A stretch of 64,000 nt of DNA from Micromonospora peucetia (GCF_900091625.1 NZ_FMIC01000002.1:1240001-1304000), one strand, 5' to 3'; counted from the first letter of the stretch, positions 17,602 to 26,360 are shown. Numbers and translations: made by a program. The notes: generated from the sequence alone by a model not told the origin.

Positions 17602-18306
17602 TCAACCCGCCCAGCGAACCGGAATCTCCATCGGCGGCTCACCCTCGCCGGCCCAGAAGATGCCGCCGGCCGCGTCCACGACCACCACCCGGGGCGTACG
17701 GGCCAGGCCCCAGGCAATCGCCTCCGCCGGGTCACCCCAGCTCGGACCCTCCTCCAGCACGCCGGTCTCGGCGTCCTCGCTGTCGCCCGCGGACCGCTCC
17801 CAGTAGGCCGTCCAGACCTGCTGGCCGGCGGAGAGGTCGGGGTGCGCGAAGACCGTGCCGCGCCCACGCCAGGCGGCCAGCCGCTCCGGCACCACGGGCA
17901 CCGGGGCCTCCCCGGTCACGGCCTCCAGGTCGGTCACGTCGAAGGCGTGCGGCAGCAGCTCGGCCATCCGCAGCGGCCCGCCCCTGGCCTCGATCAGGCA
18001 CTCCGGGCCACCCTGCTCCCAGAGCAGCTGACGGCACCGGCCGCACGGCATCAGCGGCTCGCCGGTGGCGTCGACGCAGGACAGGGCCACGATCCGGCCA
18101 CCGCCGGTGGCGTGCAGCGAGGAGACCACCCCGCACTCGGCGCAGAGCACCACGCCGTACGCGGCGTTCTCCACGTTGCAGCCGACCACCACCCGGCCGT
18201 CGTCGACCAGGGCGGCGGCCCCGACCGGGAATTTCGAGTACGGCACGTACGCGTGCCGCATCACCTCGGTGGCGGCGGCCCGCAGCCGCTCCCAGTCGAT
18301 CTCCAT
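17602..18306 (-). CDS. cdd: Cytidine deaminase with an extra C-terminal domain
   Basis: Residues 1-130 form a standard zinc cytidine deaminase that converts cytidine and deoxycytidine to uridine and deoxyuridine: PYSKFPVGAAA (22-32), NVENAAYG, the catalytic C55-A-E57, and zinc ligands C88 and C91 in MPCGRCRQLLW. Homotetrameric enzymes of this type are normally about 130-140 residues. Here the frame runs on for about 104 more, a Trp- and acid-rich tail (WRGRGTVFAHPDL, QQVWTAYWERSAG, IFWAGEGEPPMEIPV) that I cannot assign. No frameshift or low complexity is apparent. Fifth gene of the nucleoside operon, between the ABC permease and deoA. Confidence 0.92.
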   Translation of the reverse strand: MEIDWERLRAAATEVMRHAYVPYSKFPVGAAALVDDGRVVVGCNVENAAYGVVLCAECGVVSSLHATGGGRIVALSCVDATGEPLMPCGRCRQLLWEQGGPECLIEARGGPLRMAELLPHAFDVTDLEAVTGEAPVPVVPERLAAWRGRGTVFAHPDLSAGQQVWTAYWERSAGDSEDAETGVLEEGPSWGDPAEAIAWGLARTPRVVVVDAAGGIFWAGEGEPPMEIPVRWAG

Positions 18307-18320
18307 GTGGTACTCCCCCG

Positions 18321-19601
18321 TCAGCCCTTGATGTACGGCTTGCCGTCGGCGGCCGGCGCCCGGACCCGGCCGACCAGCCCGGCCACCGCCAGGATCGTCG
18401 CCAGGTAGGGCAGCATGGCCAGGAACTGGTTCGGGATCACGCTGTTGATCGCGCCCAGGTAGGTGGCGAGCTGGTCGGCGAAGCCGAAGAAGAGCGCCGC
18501 GAGCAGCGCCCCCGTCGGGCTCCACCGGCCGAAGATCAATGCGGCCAGGGCGATGAAGCCCTTGCCGCCGATCATGTTCTTGGTGAACGAGTAGAGCGCC
18601 AGCGTGTAGGAGGCCCCGCCGATGCCGGCGACCACCCCGGCGAGCAGCACGTTGCGGTAGCGCAGCCCGAGCACCTTGACGCCCAGCGTGTCGGCGGCGG
18701 TGGGGTGCTCGCCGACCGAGCGGGTGCGCAGGCCCCACCGGGTGCGGAACAGCGCTATGTGGATCACCAGCACCAGCAGCAGGGCGAGGTAGAGGAAGAT
18801 GTTGCCCCGGAACAGCGCCGGGCCGAGCAGCGGGATGTCCGACAGCAGCGGGATCTCCCAGTTGCTGAACCGGGGGGCGCTGTTGTACTTCTGCGCGTTG
18901 GTCTGCATCAGCCGCTCGTAGAGGAAGCCGGTGATGCCGAGCGCGAGCAGGTTGAGCACGATGCCCATGACCACCTGGTCGACCAGGTAACGGATCGAGA
19001 AGACGGCCAGCAGCAGCGAGATGAACGCGCCCCCGATGGCCGCGGCGACCAGGCCCACCCAGACGCTGCCGGAGAGGCTGCCGAAGAGCGCGCCGCTGAA
19101 GGCCCCCATCAGCAGTTGCCCCTCGATGGCCACGTTCACCACACCGGAGCGTTCGCAGAGCACGCCGGCCAGGGCGCCGAAGATCAACGGCAGGGCCAGG
19201 AAGAACGTGCCCCGGATGATGTTGACCAGCGGCATGAAGTTCTGCCCGGCGGGCGCGGCGGAGACCTGCCAGCAGAGGAACGACAGCACGAACCCGACCA
19301 GGCCGACGCCGAGCACCAGGGTGAACCAGCGCTTCGGCAGCCCGGCGAGCATCGTGACGCCGGCGGCGACCGCGACGAGCCCGAAGAGGATCGCGCCGAA
19401 GGTGCCGTCGATCTTCAGCGCGGCGCCGGCAGAGTCCTCGCTGAGGGTGAAGCGGGCCTGCTCGCCGGTGGCGAGCGCCCCGAACAGCACCGTCGCCAGC
19501 AGGCCGAGCGCGAGCAGCACGGCGCCGACCTTGCGGGTACGGGTCCAGAAGCCCTGGTCGACGGGGGCGACCGCGACGTCTTCGACAGCCATGGTGGACA
19601 T
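18321..19601 (-). CDS. Nucleoside-type ABC transporter permease (BPD_transp_2)
   Basis: A 426-residue inner-membrane permease with about ten helices of the RbsC/BPD_transp_2 class. The motifs SGVVNVAIEGQLLMGAFSGA and SVGEHPTAADTLGVKVLGLR (the coupling-helix region) are typical of the second permease in BMP-dependent nucleoside transporters such as NupC/YufQ. It carries an N-terminal extension with an extra pair of membrane segments before the core. It follows the first permease by 3 bp and precedes cytidine deaminase by 14 bp, which supports a nucleoside rather than sugar substrate. Confidence 0.88.
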   Translation of the reverse strand: MSTMAVEDVAVAPVDQGFWTRTRKVGAVLLALGLLATVLFGALATGEQARFTLSEDSAGAALKIDGTFGAILFGLVAVAAGVTMLAGLPKRWFTLVLGVGLVGFVLSFLCWQVSAAPAGQNFMPLVNIIRGTFFLALPLIFGALAGVLCERSGVVNVAIEGQLLMGAFSGALFGSLSGSVWVGLVAAAIGGAFISLLLAVFSIRYLVDQVVMGIVLNLLALGITGFLYERLMQTNAQKYNSAPRFSNWEIPLLSDIPLLGPALFRGNIFLYLALLLVLVIHIALFRTRWGLRTRSVGEHPTAADTLGVKVLGLRYRNVLLAGVVAGIGGASYTLALYSFTKNMIGGKGFIALAALIFGRWSPTGALLAALFFGFADQLATYLGAINSVIPNQFLAMLPYLATILAVAGLVGRVRAPAADGKPYIKG

Positions 19602-19604
19602 GAG

Positions 19605-20936
19605 TTACCAGCCCTTCGCCAGGCTCGTCTGCAACCGGGCGGCGCGGGCGGCCCGGAGCTGGAAGATCGCCTTCACCAGGGCCGGCGCGGCGATGAAGAT
19701 GACGATCAGCGCCTGGAGCACGGTGACCAGCTCCAGCGAGATCCCCGAGTACGACTGCATCCGGTTGCCGCCGGCCTGGAGCGCGCCGAAGAGCAGCGCG
19801 GCCAGCGCGACGCCCCACGGCTTCACCCGGCCGAGCAGCGCCACCAGGATGCCGTCGAAGCCGATCTGCGCGGCCACCAGCGGGGTCAGCGCGCTGGCGG
19901 TGGAGCCGAGCACCATGTTGGAGCCGCCGAGGCCGGCCAGCGCCCCGGCGAAGACCATGATCAGGACGTACGTCCGGGTGACGCTGATGCCGGCGGTCCG
20001 CGCGGCGTCCGGGTTGGCGCCCACGGCGCGTAGCTCGAAGCCCAGCGTGGACCGGTTGAGCAGCCACCAGACCGCCCAGGTGGCCAGCACCGCCAGGATG
20101 ATGCCGGCGTGCACCCGCAGCCCGTCACCGAACAGGCGGGGCAGTTGGGCCGAGCCGTCCACCGGCCGGCTGATGGCGTCCGCGCGGTTCGGGTCCTGGA
20201 CGCCGTTCTGCACGATGATCCAGGTCAGGAAGTACGTGGCGATGTAGTTGAGCATGATCGTGTTGATCACCTCGTGGGCGCCGGCCCGGGCCTTGAGGAT
20301 GCCCGGGATGAAGCCCCAGACCGCCCCACCGAGCGCGCCGGCGAGCACCGCGACGAGCAGGTGCAGGCCGGGCGGCAGCGGCAGCAGGAAGCCGGCCAGC
20401 GCGGCCACGATCACGCCCACGATGGCCTGGCCCTGGGCACCGATGTTGAACAGGCCGCCCCGGAAGGCCAGCGCCACCGACAGGCCGGTGAAGACCAGCG
20501 GCGCGGTGTAGGTGAGCGTCTCCGAGATCGGGCTCATCACCGCCTGGAAGCCGACCGCCTCCGGGTCGAAGATGGCGCCCTTGAACAGGTTCCCGTACGC
20601 CTCGCTGACCAGCGTCCAGCTCGCGTTCAGCGCGTCGCCCGGCCGGGCGGTGATGTAGCTGAAGGTGGCCAGCACCTCGGGGTCGGAGACGATCATCAGC
20701 AGCGCGCCGACGACCATCGCCAGCACCAGCGACAGCAGGGTCACCGTGAAGGTGTTCGCCGCCCAGAGGTTGTCCAGGAACAGCCGGCCCAGCGAGGGCT
20801 TCGCCTCCGGGGCCGGCGACTTCGGGGTGCTGGCCGGCTCGGCGCGCTCGGTGTTCTCCAGCGCGGTCTCCGCCGCCTGCGCCTCGGTCGCCGGGTCCTT
20901 GTCCGGGGAGCCCGAGTCAGGGTTCGGGTTGGTCAT
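19605..20936 (-). CDS. Nucleoside-type ABC transporter permease (BPD_transp_2)
   Basis: First permease of the transporter, 443 residues, NupB/YufP-like. A hydrophilic acidic and Pro-rich N-terminus of about 55 residues precedes roughly nine to ten helices. Family motifs are [19 protein letters not shown] in the middle and [20 protein letters not shown] at the coupling loop near residue 325. Its ATG at 20936 overlaps the ATPase stop by 4 nt (ATGA), and the second permease follows after 3 bp, so ATPase and permeases are made together. Confidence 0.88.
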   Translation of the reverse strand: MTNPNPDSGSPDKDPATEAQAAETALENTERAEPASTPKSPAPEAKPSLGRLFLDNLWAANTFTVTLLSLVLAMVVGALLMIVSDPEVLATFSYITARPGDALNASWTLVSEAYGNLFKGAIFDPEAVGFQAVMSPISETLTYTAPLVFTGLSVALAFRGGLFNIGAQGQAIVGVIVAALAGFLLPLPPGLHLLVAVLAGALGGAVWGFIPGILKARAGAHEVINTIMLNYIATYFLTWIIVQNGVQDPNRADAISRPVDGSAQLPRLFGDGLRVHAGIILAVLATWAVWWLLNRSTLGFELRAVGANPDAARTAGISVTRTYVLIMVFAGALAGLGGSNMVLGSTASALTPLVAAQIGFDGILVALLGRVKPWGVALAALLFGALQAGGNRMQSYSGISLELVTVLQALIVIFIAAPALVKAIFQLRAARAARLQTSLAKGW

Positions 20937-22531
20937 GCCTCGTCCTCGCTACCAGGGCCTTCGGCGGCCGGGGCCGGCGCGGCGCCGTCAACCGGGGTCG
21001 TGCCGTCCACTGCGGCGGGGGCCGCATCGGGGGTGATGCCGGCCATCAGCAGGCCGATCTCCTCGCGGGGGGTGTCCGGGCCGACGATGCCGATGATCCG
21101 GCCGCGGTACATCACCGCGATCCGGTCGGCCAGGCCGATCACCTCGTCGAGCTCGCTGGAGACCACCATGACGGCGGTGCCGACATCCCGCTCCCGGATG
21201 ACCTGGCTGTGGATGAACTCGATCGACCCGACGTCGACGCCGCGGGTCGGCTGGGCGGCGATGAAGAGCTTCAGCGGCCGGGACAGCTCCCGGGCCACGA
21301 TGACCTTCTGCTGGTTGCCGCCGGAGAGGGTGCCGACCGGCGCGTCGGCCGAGGAGGTGCGGACGTCGAACTGCTCGATCCGCTCCTTCGCCGACTTCGC
21401 GATGGCGTCCGGCCTGAGCGCCAGGCCCTTGCCGAAGGGCGGCCGGTCGTAGATGTCGAGCACCAGGTTCTCCGCGACGGAGAACTCCTTGACCAGGCCG
21501 TCGACGCTGCGGTCCTCGGGCACGTAGCCGACACCCGCGCGGAGCACCTTCTTGGTGGACCAGCCGTGGACCTGCTGGCCGTCGAGCGTGACCGTGCCGG
21601 CGAGCATCGGGCGCAGCCCCATGATCGCCTCGATCAGTTCGGTCTGGCCGTTGCCCTGCACGCCCGCGACACCGAGCACCTCGCCCGCGTGCACGGTCAG
21701 GTCGATCCCGTCGACCGCCCGGATCTGCCGGTCGTCGTCGACGACCAGGCCGGCGACCTCCAGGATCGGCTTGCCGGGGGTGGCGGGCTCCTTCTCCACG
21801 GTGAGCCGGACGCTGCGGCCGACCATGAGCGCGGCCAGTTCGTCCCGGCTCGCCTCGGGGGACGCGGTGCCGACGGTCCTGCCGCGCCGGATCACGGTGA
21901 TCCGGTCGGCGATGGCCTTGACCTCGCCAAGCTTGTGGGTGATGAAGACGATCGACTTGCCGGCGGCCTTGAGCGACCGCATCACGGCGAGCAGTTCCTC
22001 GGTCTCCTGCGGGGTGAGCACGGCCGTCGGCTCGTCGAGGATGAGCAGGTCGACGTCGCGGGTGAGCGCCTTGACGATCTCCACCCGCTGCTGGATGCCG
22101 ACCGGCAGGTCCTCGATCACCGCGTCCGGGTCGACCCGCAGGTTGTACCGCTCGGAGACCTCGGCGACCTCGCGCCGGGCCCGCCGCCGGTCCAGGAAGC
22201 CGACGATGCCGCCCCGGACCTGCTCGGAGCCGAGCATGATGTTCTCGGTGACGGTGAAGACGGGCACCAGCATGAAGTGCTGGTGCACCATGCCGATCCC
22301 GGCCGCGATCGCGTCGGACGGCCCTCTCAGCTTCAACGGCTGTCCGTCGACCAGGATCTCGCCCTCGTCGGGCTGGTAGAGCCCGTAGAGCACGTTCATC
22401 AGGGTCGACTTGCCGGCGCCGTTCTCGCCGAGCAGGGCGTGAATCTCTCCAGGCTCCACCGTCAGGTCGATGTGGTCGTTGGCGACCAGATCACCGAACC
22501 GCTTGGTGATGCCGCGCAGTTCGAGTCTCAG
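20933..22531 (-). CDS. Nucleoside/simple-sugar ABC transporter ATP-binding protein (CTG start)
   Basis: A 532-residue protein with two fused ABC domains, as in the RbsA/NupA class. First domain: Walker [10 protein letters not shown], signature [15 protein letters not shown], Walker [12 protein letters not shown]. Second domain: degenerate Walker [10 protein letters not shown], signature [15 protein letters not shown], and [11 protein letters not shown]. The normal N-terminus [13 protein letters not shown] is present only if translation begins at CTG 22531-22529: AGGAGG lies 5 nt upstream and no in-frame ATG, GTG or TTG exists there. The next start, GTG 22459, would delete the first strands of the domain. 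A low level of ATPase relative to binding protein may result. Confidence 0.93.
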   Translation of the reverse strand: MRLELRGITKRFGDLVANDHIDLTVEPGEIHALLGENGAGKSTLMNVLYGLYQPDEGEILVDGQPLKLRGPSDAIAAGIGMVHQHFMLVPVFTVTENIMLGSEQVRGGIVGFLDRRRARREVAEVSERYNLRVDPDAVIEDLPVGIQQRVEIVKALTRDVDLLILDEPTAVLTPQETEELLAVMRSLKAAGKSIVFITHKLGEVKAIADRITVIRRGRTVGTASPEASRDELAALMVGRSVRLTVEKEPATPGKPILEVAGLVVDDDRQIRAVDGIDLTVHAGEVLGVAGVQGNGQTELIEAIMGLRPMLAGTVTLDGQQVHGWSTKKVLRAGVGYVPEDRSVDGLVKEFSVAENLVLDIYDRPPFGKGLALRPDAIAKSAKERIEQFDVRTSSADAPVGTLSGGNQQKVIVARELSRPLKLFIAAQPTRGVDVGSIEFIHSQVIRERDVGTAVMVVSSELDEVIGLADRIAVMYRGRIIGIVGPDTPREEIGLLMAGITPDAAPAAVDGTTPVDGAAPAPAAEGPGSEDEA

Positions 22532-22620
22532 CGCAACCTCCTGGAGTGCGAAGCGATGGTGCAGCGTAGCTGCCGGGTGACCGCTCGCGGCGCGGGGCCG
22601 TCGTCGGGTGGAGCGGGATC

Positions 22621-22665
22621 GGCCGCCCCGGCGCCGCAGGGTTTTCCCGCGACGCCGGGGCGGCC
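22621..22665 (-). terminator. Intercistronic hairpin between binding protein and ATPase genes
   Basis: GGCCGCCCCGGCG (22621-22633) and CGCCGGGGCGGCC (22653-22665) form a perfect 13-bp stem in the 203-bp gap between the BMP lipoprotein stop and the ATPase start. In this position such hairpins act as partial terminators or mRNA stabilisers, keeping the binding protein in excess over the membrane components. Confidence 0.7.
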
Positions 22666-22734
22666 GGATCTTCGTGCTGTACCGCCCGCCGGCCTACCCG
22701 GGTGATCGTCTCACCGCGGTCGGCCGGCGGAGCC

Positions 22735-23820
22735 TCACTTCGGCTGGGCCGCGGAGGTGACCGGGACGGTACCGGCGGCGATGTCCGCCTTCAGCTTGTC
22801 GATCTCGGCCTTCAGCTCGGCCGGGACCTTGCTGTCGAACTCGTGGAACGGGGCGAGCCCGACGCCGTTGTTGGACAGGTTGCCGAGGTAGCCCGGGGTC
22901 GGCGACAGCTTCTCGCCGCCGGCGGCCTTGACGACGGCCTCCTTGACGGCGTCCGGGATGTTCTTCTCGACGGTGGTGATGATCGCCGAGCAGTCCTGGG
23001 TGCTCTCGCAGCCGTCGACGTCCACCCAGATGGTGTTGTACTTGCCGCCGGACGCCTTGGCCGCGCCGGTGGTGCCGAGGCCCGCTCCGCCGGCAACCGG
23101 CATGACGATGTCGGCGCCCTGGGCGACCAGCGCGTCGCTGATCTTCTTGCCCTCGTCCTGCTTGACGAAGTCGTTGGTGAAGGAGCCCTTCTGGGCGGCC
23201 TTGTCCCAGCCGACGACCTTGACGGTCTTGCTCTTCGTCTTGTTGTAGTGCGCGACGCCGTCGGCGTAGCCGTCCATGAAGATGGTGACCGGCGGGATCG
23301 GCAGGCCGCCGTAGGTGCCCACCGTGCCGCTCTTGCTCATCCCGGCGGCCAGGTAACCGGCGAGGAAGCCGGCCTGGGCGGTGTCGAACTGCATCGGGTA
23401 GACGTTGGTCTCCGCGACCTTCGCGTCGACGATGCCGAACTGCTGGTTCGGGTTCGCCTTGGCGATCTTGGAGGTGGCGTCACCCATCAGGCCACCGACG
23501 GCCAGGATGAAGTCGCACTTCTGGTTGACGTACTGGGTCAGGTTGACCTCGTAGTCCGCCTCGGCCTTCGACGCCGTGTACTTGATGTCGATGTTGGGGT
23601 TGGCCTTCTTGGCCTCCTCCAGGCCCTTCCAGGCGGAGGTGTTGAACGACTTGTCGTCGATGCCACCAACGTCGGTCACCATGCAGGCGCTGTACTTCTT
23701 GCTGTCGCCACTGCCGGCCTTGTTGTCGTCCTCGGGAGCCTCACCACACGCGGCGGCGCCCAGCACGAGCCCACCGACCGCGAAGACGGAGGCAATCCGC
23801 ATCCCACGCACAGAGCGCAA
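22735..23820 (-). CDS. BMP-family nucleoside-binding lipoprotein
   Basis: A 361-residue lipoprotein of the basic membrane protein (PnrA/BmpA) family, receptor for purine and pyrimidine nucleosides in BMP-type ABC systems. The signal sequence VFAVGGLVLGAAAC ends in a plausible lipobox Cys. The mature protein has the family pattern MVTDVGGIDDKSFN, followed by GLEEAKK, FILAVGGLMGDAT, and QAGFLAGYLAAGMSK. The start is set as TTG 23820 because AAGGAG lies 5 nt upstream; GTG 23811 and ATG 23802 are in frame but 14 and 23 nt away. It heads the uptake operon, and salvage enzymes cdd and deoA follow downstream. Confidence 0.92.
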   Translation of the reverse strand: MRSVRGMRIASVFAVGGLVLGAAACGEAPEDDNKAGSGDSKKYSACMVTDVGGIDDKSFNTSAWKGLEEAKKANPNIDIKYTASKAEADYEVNLTQYVNQKCDFILAVGGLMGDATSKIAKANPNQQFGIVDAKVAETNVYPMQFDTAQAGFLAGYLAAGMSKSGTVGTYGGLPIPPVTIFMDGYADGVAHYNKTKSKTVKVVGWDKAAQKGSFTNDFVKQDEGKKISDALVAQGADIVMPVAGGAGLGTTGAAKASGGKYNTIWVDVDGCESTQDCSAIITTVEKNIPDAVKEAVVKAAGGEKLSPTPGYLGNLSNNGVGLAPFHEFDSKVPAELKAEIDKLKADIAAGTVPVTSAAQPK

Positions 23821-23972
23821 GACGTCTCCTTCCCAATTGCACACCGCGTCCTGCACGGTGGCAGCCCTTTTGAGCCGGCCTGCACTGCGCCGCCGGCGTC
23901 CCACGTTACGGACGGGAGCGTACGCCCGCGCCCACCCACCGGCCGACAATCGTGCACGACTGTTGAGTGCCT

Positions 23973-23988
23973 GTTACCCCTACGTAAC
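23973..23988. promoter_or_regulatory. Short inverted repeat upstream of the nucleoside operon
   Basis: GTTAC (23973-23977) and GTAAC (23984-23988) flank a 6-bp spacer, about 150 bp before the TTG start of the BMP gene. It is in the only AT-richer part of the leader and could be an operator, but arms of 5 bp are weak evidence. Confidence 0.25.
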
Positions 23989-24081
23989 CCTTAGGTGGGG
24001 CAGATCACTCAAAGTGCTGGTAAGTGTGCGGCGGGGCACCGCGAAACGTCCGGTTCTGTGCGTCGCCCCCTGCCGGTGACG

Positions 24082-24432
24082 TTACCGCCAGAAAACCGCC
24101 ACCGCCGCGTTGACCAGGGTCAACCCGACGATTGCCAGGAAGTGCCCGCGGTTGACCGCGTCGCGCTTCCGGGAAAAGAAGACCATGACGAAGATCAGTA
24201 TGGCGAGCACCAACTTGGTAACAAGTTTCGCGGGGTCCGGCTCGTTGCCGTCGCGCAGCGGCGCGGAGAGGCCGATCCCGGTCAGCAACATGATCACGGC
24301 CCCCCAGAGCATGGCCGGGTTGATCCGCAGCTTTCCGCTGATGTACTGGACGATCGCGCCGCCGAGCAGCAGGGCGAACCCGATCAGATGGACGTAGCGC
24401 AATATCAGTCTCAAGGCTTCCACGCGCACCAT
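24082..24432 (-). CDS. Small four-helix membrane protein, conserved hypothetical
   Basis: A 116-residue protein made almost entirely of four hydrophobic helices: LRYVHLIGFALLLGGAIV, AMLWGAVIMLLTGIGLSA, VTKLVLAILIFVMVFF, and FLAIVGLTLVNAAVAVF. A His near the start of helix 1 and the overall size recall small uncharacterised actinobacterial membrane proteins of the DUF2269/CopD-like type, but I cannot assign it. Start ATG 24432. It is 39 bp downstream of the YhgE-like gene on the same strand, possibly in one transcript. Confidence 0.7.
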   Translation of the reverse strand: MVRVEALRLILRYVHLIGFALLLGGAIVQYISGKLRINPAMLWGAVIMLLTGIGLSAPLRDGNEPDPAKLVTKLVLAILIFVMVFFSRKRDAVNRGHFLAIVGLTLVNAAVAVFWR

Positions 24433-24470
24433 CCTCCCCCACCAACGACGGATCGTAGTAGTGGGGCGGC

Positions 24471-25538
24471 TCAGCGCGTGTCGGCCGCCGTCCGGGCACC
24501 GGCCGGGCGGGACACCTCGGCACCGGCTGGACCGGTCGGGTGGGGCGCCCCGGCACCGGCTGCACCGACCTGGTCAGGCGCCCCGGCACTGGCCGGGCCG
24601 CGCGCCACCAGCACCAGCACGAGGCCGACCAGCGCGTACCCGGCCAGGACGGCAAGGGGCTGACCGGCGCCGGCACCGTCGAAGAAGGTCACCGAGCGGA
24701 GCAGGGTGCCGCCAGCGCCCACGGGCAGGAACTGGCCTACGGCACCCCACGGCTGCGGCAGCAGCTCGGGGGCCGCGCCGACCGCCGAGATCGGATTGCC
24801 GACCAGGAAGACCAGCAGCGCGCCCAGGCCGATGCCCGGCCGGCCGAGCACCGCTCCGAAGCCGGCCACCGTGGCTGCGCCGGCCAACGCGAAGATCCCG
24901 ACCGCCGCAGCCTCGGCGAACGGGTTGCCGTCGAGCACGCCGAGCCAGCCGTGCAGCACGATCGCGCCGACTCCCCCGGCGAGGGCACCGAACGCCACCA
25001 GGCCGAGCAGCCGGGCGACCCGGCTCGCGACCAGCAGGATGAGCAGCGCGCCGGCCGCCATGGCCGCCATCGCGAACGGCAGGAAGCCGGCGGCGAATCC
25101 GACGCCCCGGGGATCGTCGGGGGCGGCCGGAACCACCTCGACCACTGGCACCGGGCGGCCGGTGCCGGCGGAGAGTTGGGCCGCCGCCTCGGTGAGGAGC
25201 GCCGCGACCGTCGGGCTGGCCGCCGCCGCGGTGTGTAGGGCGACCCCCGCCGGACCGATGACGAAGGCCCCGTACACCTGCCGGTCGCGCAACGCCCGGT
25301 CGGCGGTCGCGGCGTCCGGCAGCGTGGTCACCTCGAACGCGCCCGGCCGCGCGGCGGCGAGCCGGCCGGCCAGTTCGTCGGCGGCGGGCGCCGGGCCCGC
25401 GACGGCAACGGGCAGGTCACGCGGCGCCAGGTTGGCCGCCGGAGCCGCGAAAAGGGGTACGAGCAGCGCCATCAGGACCGCCGCCAGCGCGGCGATTCCG
25501 AGGGCGGTCGGCAGGGGCCGTCGGATGCGGTTCAGCAT
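24471..25538 (-). CDS. YhgE/Pip- or ABC-2-like membrane protein
   Basis: A 355-residue protein with one N-terminal helix (about 11-31), an external domain of about 140 residues (VAVAGPAPAADELAGRLA, DRQVYGAFVIGPAGVALHTA), then about five or six clustered helices and a disordered Ala/Gly/Pro tail. That layout is shared by ABC-2-type and YhgE/Pip proteins, which include exporter subunits. AGGAG lies about 8 nt before ATG 25538. It is divergent from a TetR gene across palindromic sites, the usual layout of a TetR-controlled exporter. No ATPase gene is nearby. Confidence 0.7.
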   Translation of the reverse strand: MLNRIRRPLPTALGIAALAAVLMALLVPLFAAPAANLAPRDLPVAVAGPAPAADELAGRLAAARPGAFEVTTLPDAATADRALRDRQVYGAFVIGPAGVALHTAAAASPTVAALLTEAAAQLSAGTGRPVPVVEVVPAAPDDPRGVGFAAGFLPFAMAAMAAGALLILLVASRVARLLGLVAFGALAGGVGAIVLHGWLGVLDGNPFAEAAAVGIFALAGAATVAGFGAVLGRPGIGLGALLVFLVGNPISAVGAAPELLPQPWGAVGQFLPVGAGGTLLRSVTFFDGAGAGQPLAVLAGYALVGLVLVLVARGPASAGAPDQVGAAGAGAPHPTGPAGAEVSRPAGARTAADTR

Positions 25539-25554
25539 CGGTCCACTCCTAAAA

Positions 25555-25620
25555 CGAACATTCATTCTTTTAAAAACCAGGTTCCCCCTCGCTTGCATCA
25601 CTGTCAAGAACGAACGTTCG
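25555..25620. promoter_or_regulatory. Divergent TetR operator region
   Basis: The perfect palindrome CGAACGTTCG (25611-25620) lies 7 nt before the TetR start, and a related CGAACATTCA (25555-25564) lies beside the start of the divergent membrane gene. Between them is an AT-rich stretch (TTCTTTTAAAAA) likely to hold promoter elements. Paired sites are consistent with TetR repression of both genes. Confidence 0.65.
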
Positions 25621-25627
25621 ATTTACG

Positions 25628-26227
25628 ATGCATCCCGTGCCACGCGTCTCGCCGGAACACCTCGCCGCCCGCCGCCTCCAGATCGTCGACGCGGCCCGCA
25701 GATGCTTCCTGCGCGAGGGCTTCCACCGCACGACGATGCAGGACGTGATCGCCGAGGCCGGCCTCTCGGTGGGCGCCGTCTACCGCTACTTCCCGAGCAA
25801 GGCGGATCTGATCAGCGCGATCGCCGAGGAAGCGGTCGGCGGAGCCGAGGTGGTCCTCGACGAACTGCTCCACCGGGAGCCGCCGCTGCCCCTGGTCGAG
25901 GTGCTCGACCGCGCGCTGGCGTACGTGGAGACCCAGACCGGCGACGACGGCGCCCTGCGGATCGCGGTCCAGGTCTGGGGCGAGGCACAGCGGGACCCGG
26001 TGCTGGCCGAACTGGTCGCCGCCAAGTACGACAGCTTCCGCCGTCACTTCGAGGCGCTCGTCCGACGCGCCCAGGGCATTGGCGAGGTGCCCGCCGACGC
26101 CGACCCGGAAGCCGTCGCCGCCGCACTGTTCGGCCTGGTCCCCGGTTGGTTCCTCCAGCGCCTGCTCACCGGCCGCCCGGACCGCGCCACCTACCTGGCC
26201 GGCGTCCGCACCCTCCTCGCCCGCTGA
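25628..26227 (+). CDS. TetR-family transcriptional regulator
   Basis: A 199-residue repressor. The DNA-binding domain covers about residues 14-60: ILxAA-like IVDAARRCFLREGFHRTT, helix-turn-helix IAEAGLSVGAVYRYFPSKAD. The C-terminal domain is the ligand-binding, dimerising half (VQVWGEAQRDPVLAELVAAKY), close to the TetR_C_6 type. ATG 25628 follows palindromic sites. Its likely target is the divergent YhgE-like gene and itself. Confidence 0.9.
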   Translation: MHPVPRVSPEHLAARRLQIVDAARRCFLREGFHRTTMQDVIAEAGLSVGAVYRYFPSKADLISAIAEEAVGGAEVVLDELLHREPPLPLVEVLDRALAYVETQTGDDGALRIAVQVWGEAQRDPVLAELVAAKYDSFRRHFEALVRRAQGIGEVPADADPEAVAAALFGLVPGWFLQRLLTGRPDRATYLAGVRTLLAR

Positions 26228-26293
26228 CCCCGCCCCGCCCTCCCCGCCCTCCCCACCCCTCCCCGCCCGAGCCTCCGAGCTCCGAGCCTCGGC
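26228..26293. repeat. C-rich low-complexity flank
   Basis: Runs of CCCCGCCCTCC-type sequence follow the TetR stop and lead into the left arm of the 67-bp element. Together with the purine-rich right flank the whole stretch has palindromic base composition. I see no gene here. Confidence 0.7.
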
Positions 26294-26360
26294 GATCTTG
26301 CACTTTGTGCCCTTGGTTTGCGACATATGTCCCTGTTGCCCGGGCCGCAAGTGCAAGATC
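26294..26360. repeat. 67-bp inverted-arm element, copy A
   Basis: Arms GATCTTGCACTT (26294-26305) and AAGTGCAAGATC (26349-26360) flank exactly 43 nt. Here the pairing extends two more bases on each side (GC...GC), giving a 14-bp stem. The interior keeps GCCC at its positions 4-7 and GGGC at 37-40, which pair in register. It lies between convergent genes (TetR and the GH13 gene). Copies B (33716) and C (56513) have the same arms, the same length and different interiors. Confidence 0.93.

Noticed and set aside
22459..22461. GTG as start of the nucleoside ATPase
   Set aside because: It would remove the first strands of the ABC domain and has no ribosome binding site; the conserved sequence continues upstream in frame.
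24471..26227. Biosynthetic gene cluster around the TetR/membrane protein pair
   Set aside because: No biosynthetic enzymes are nearby; this is a simple regulator-transporter-like pair.
26294..26360. 67-bp elements as insertion sequence ends or MITEs with target duplications
   Set aside because: No direct duplications are seen at the borders and no transposase is in the window; mobility remains possible but is not supported.
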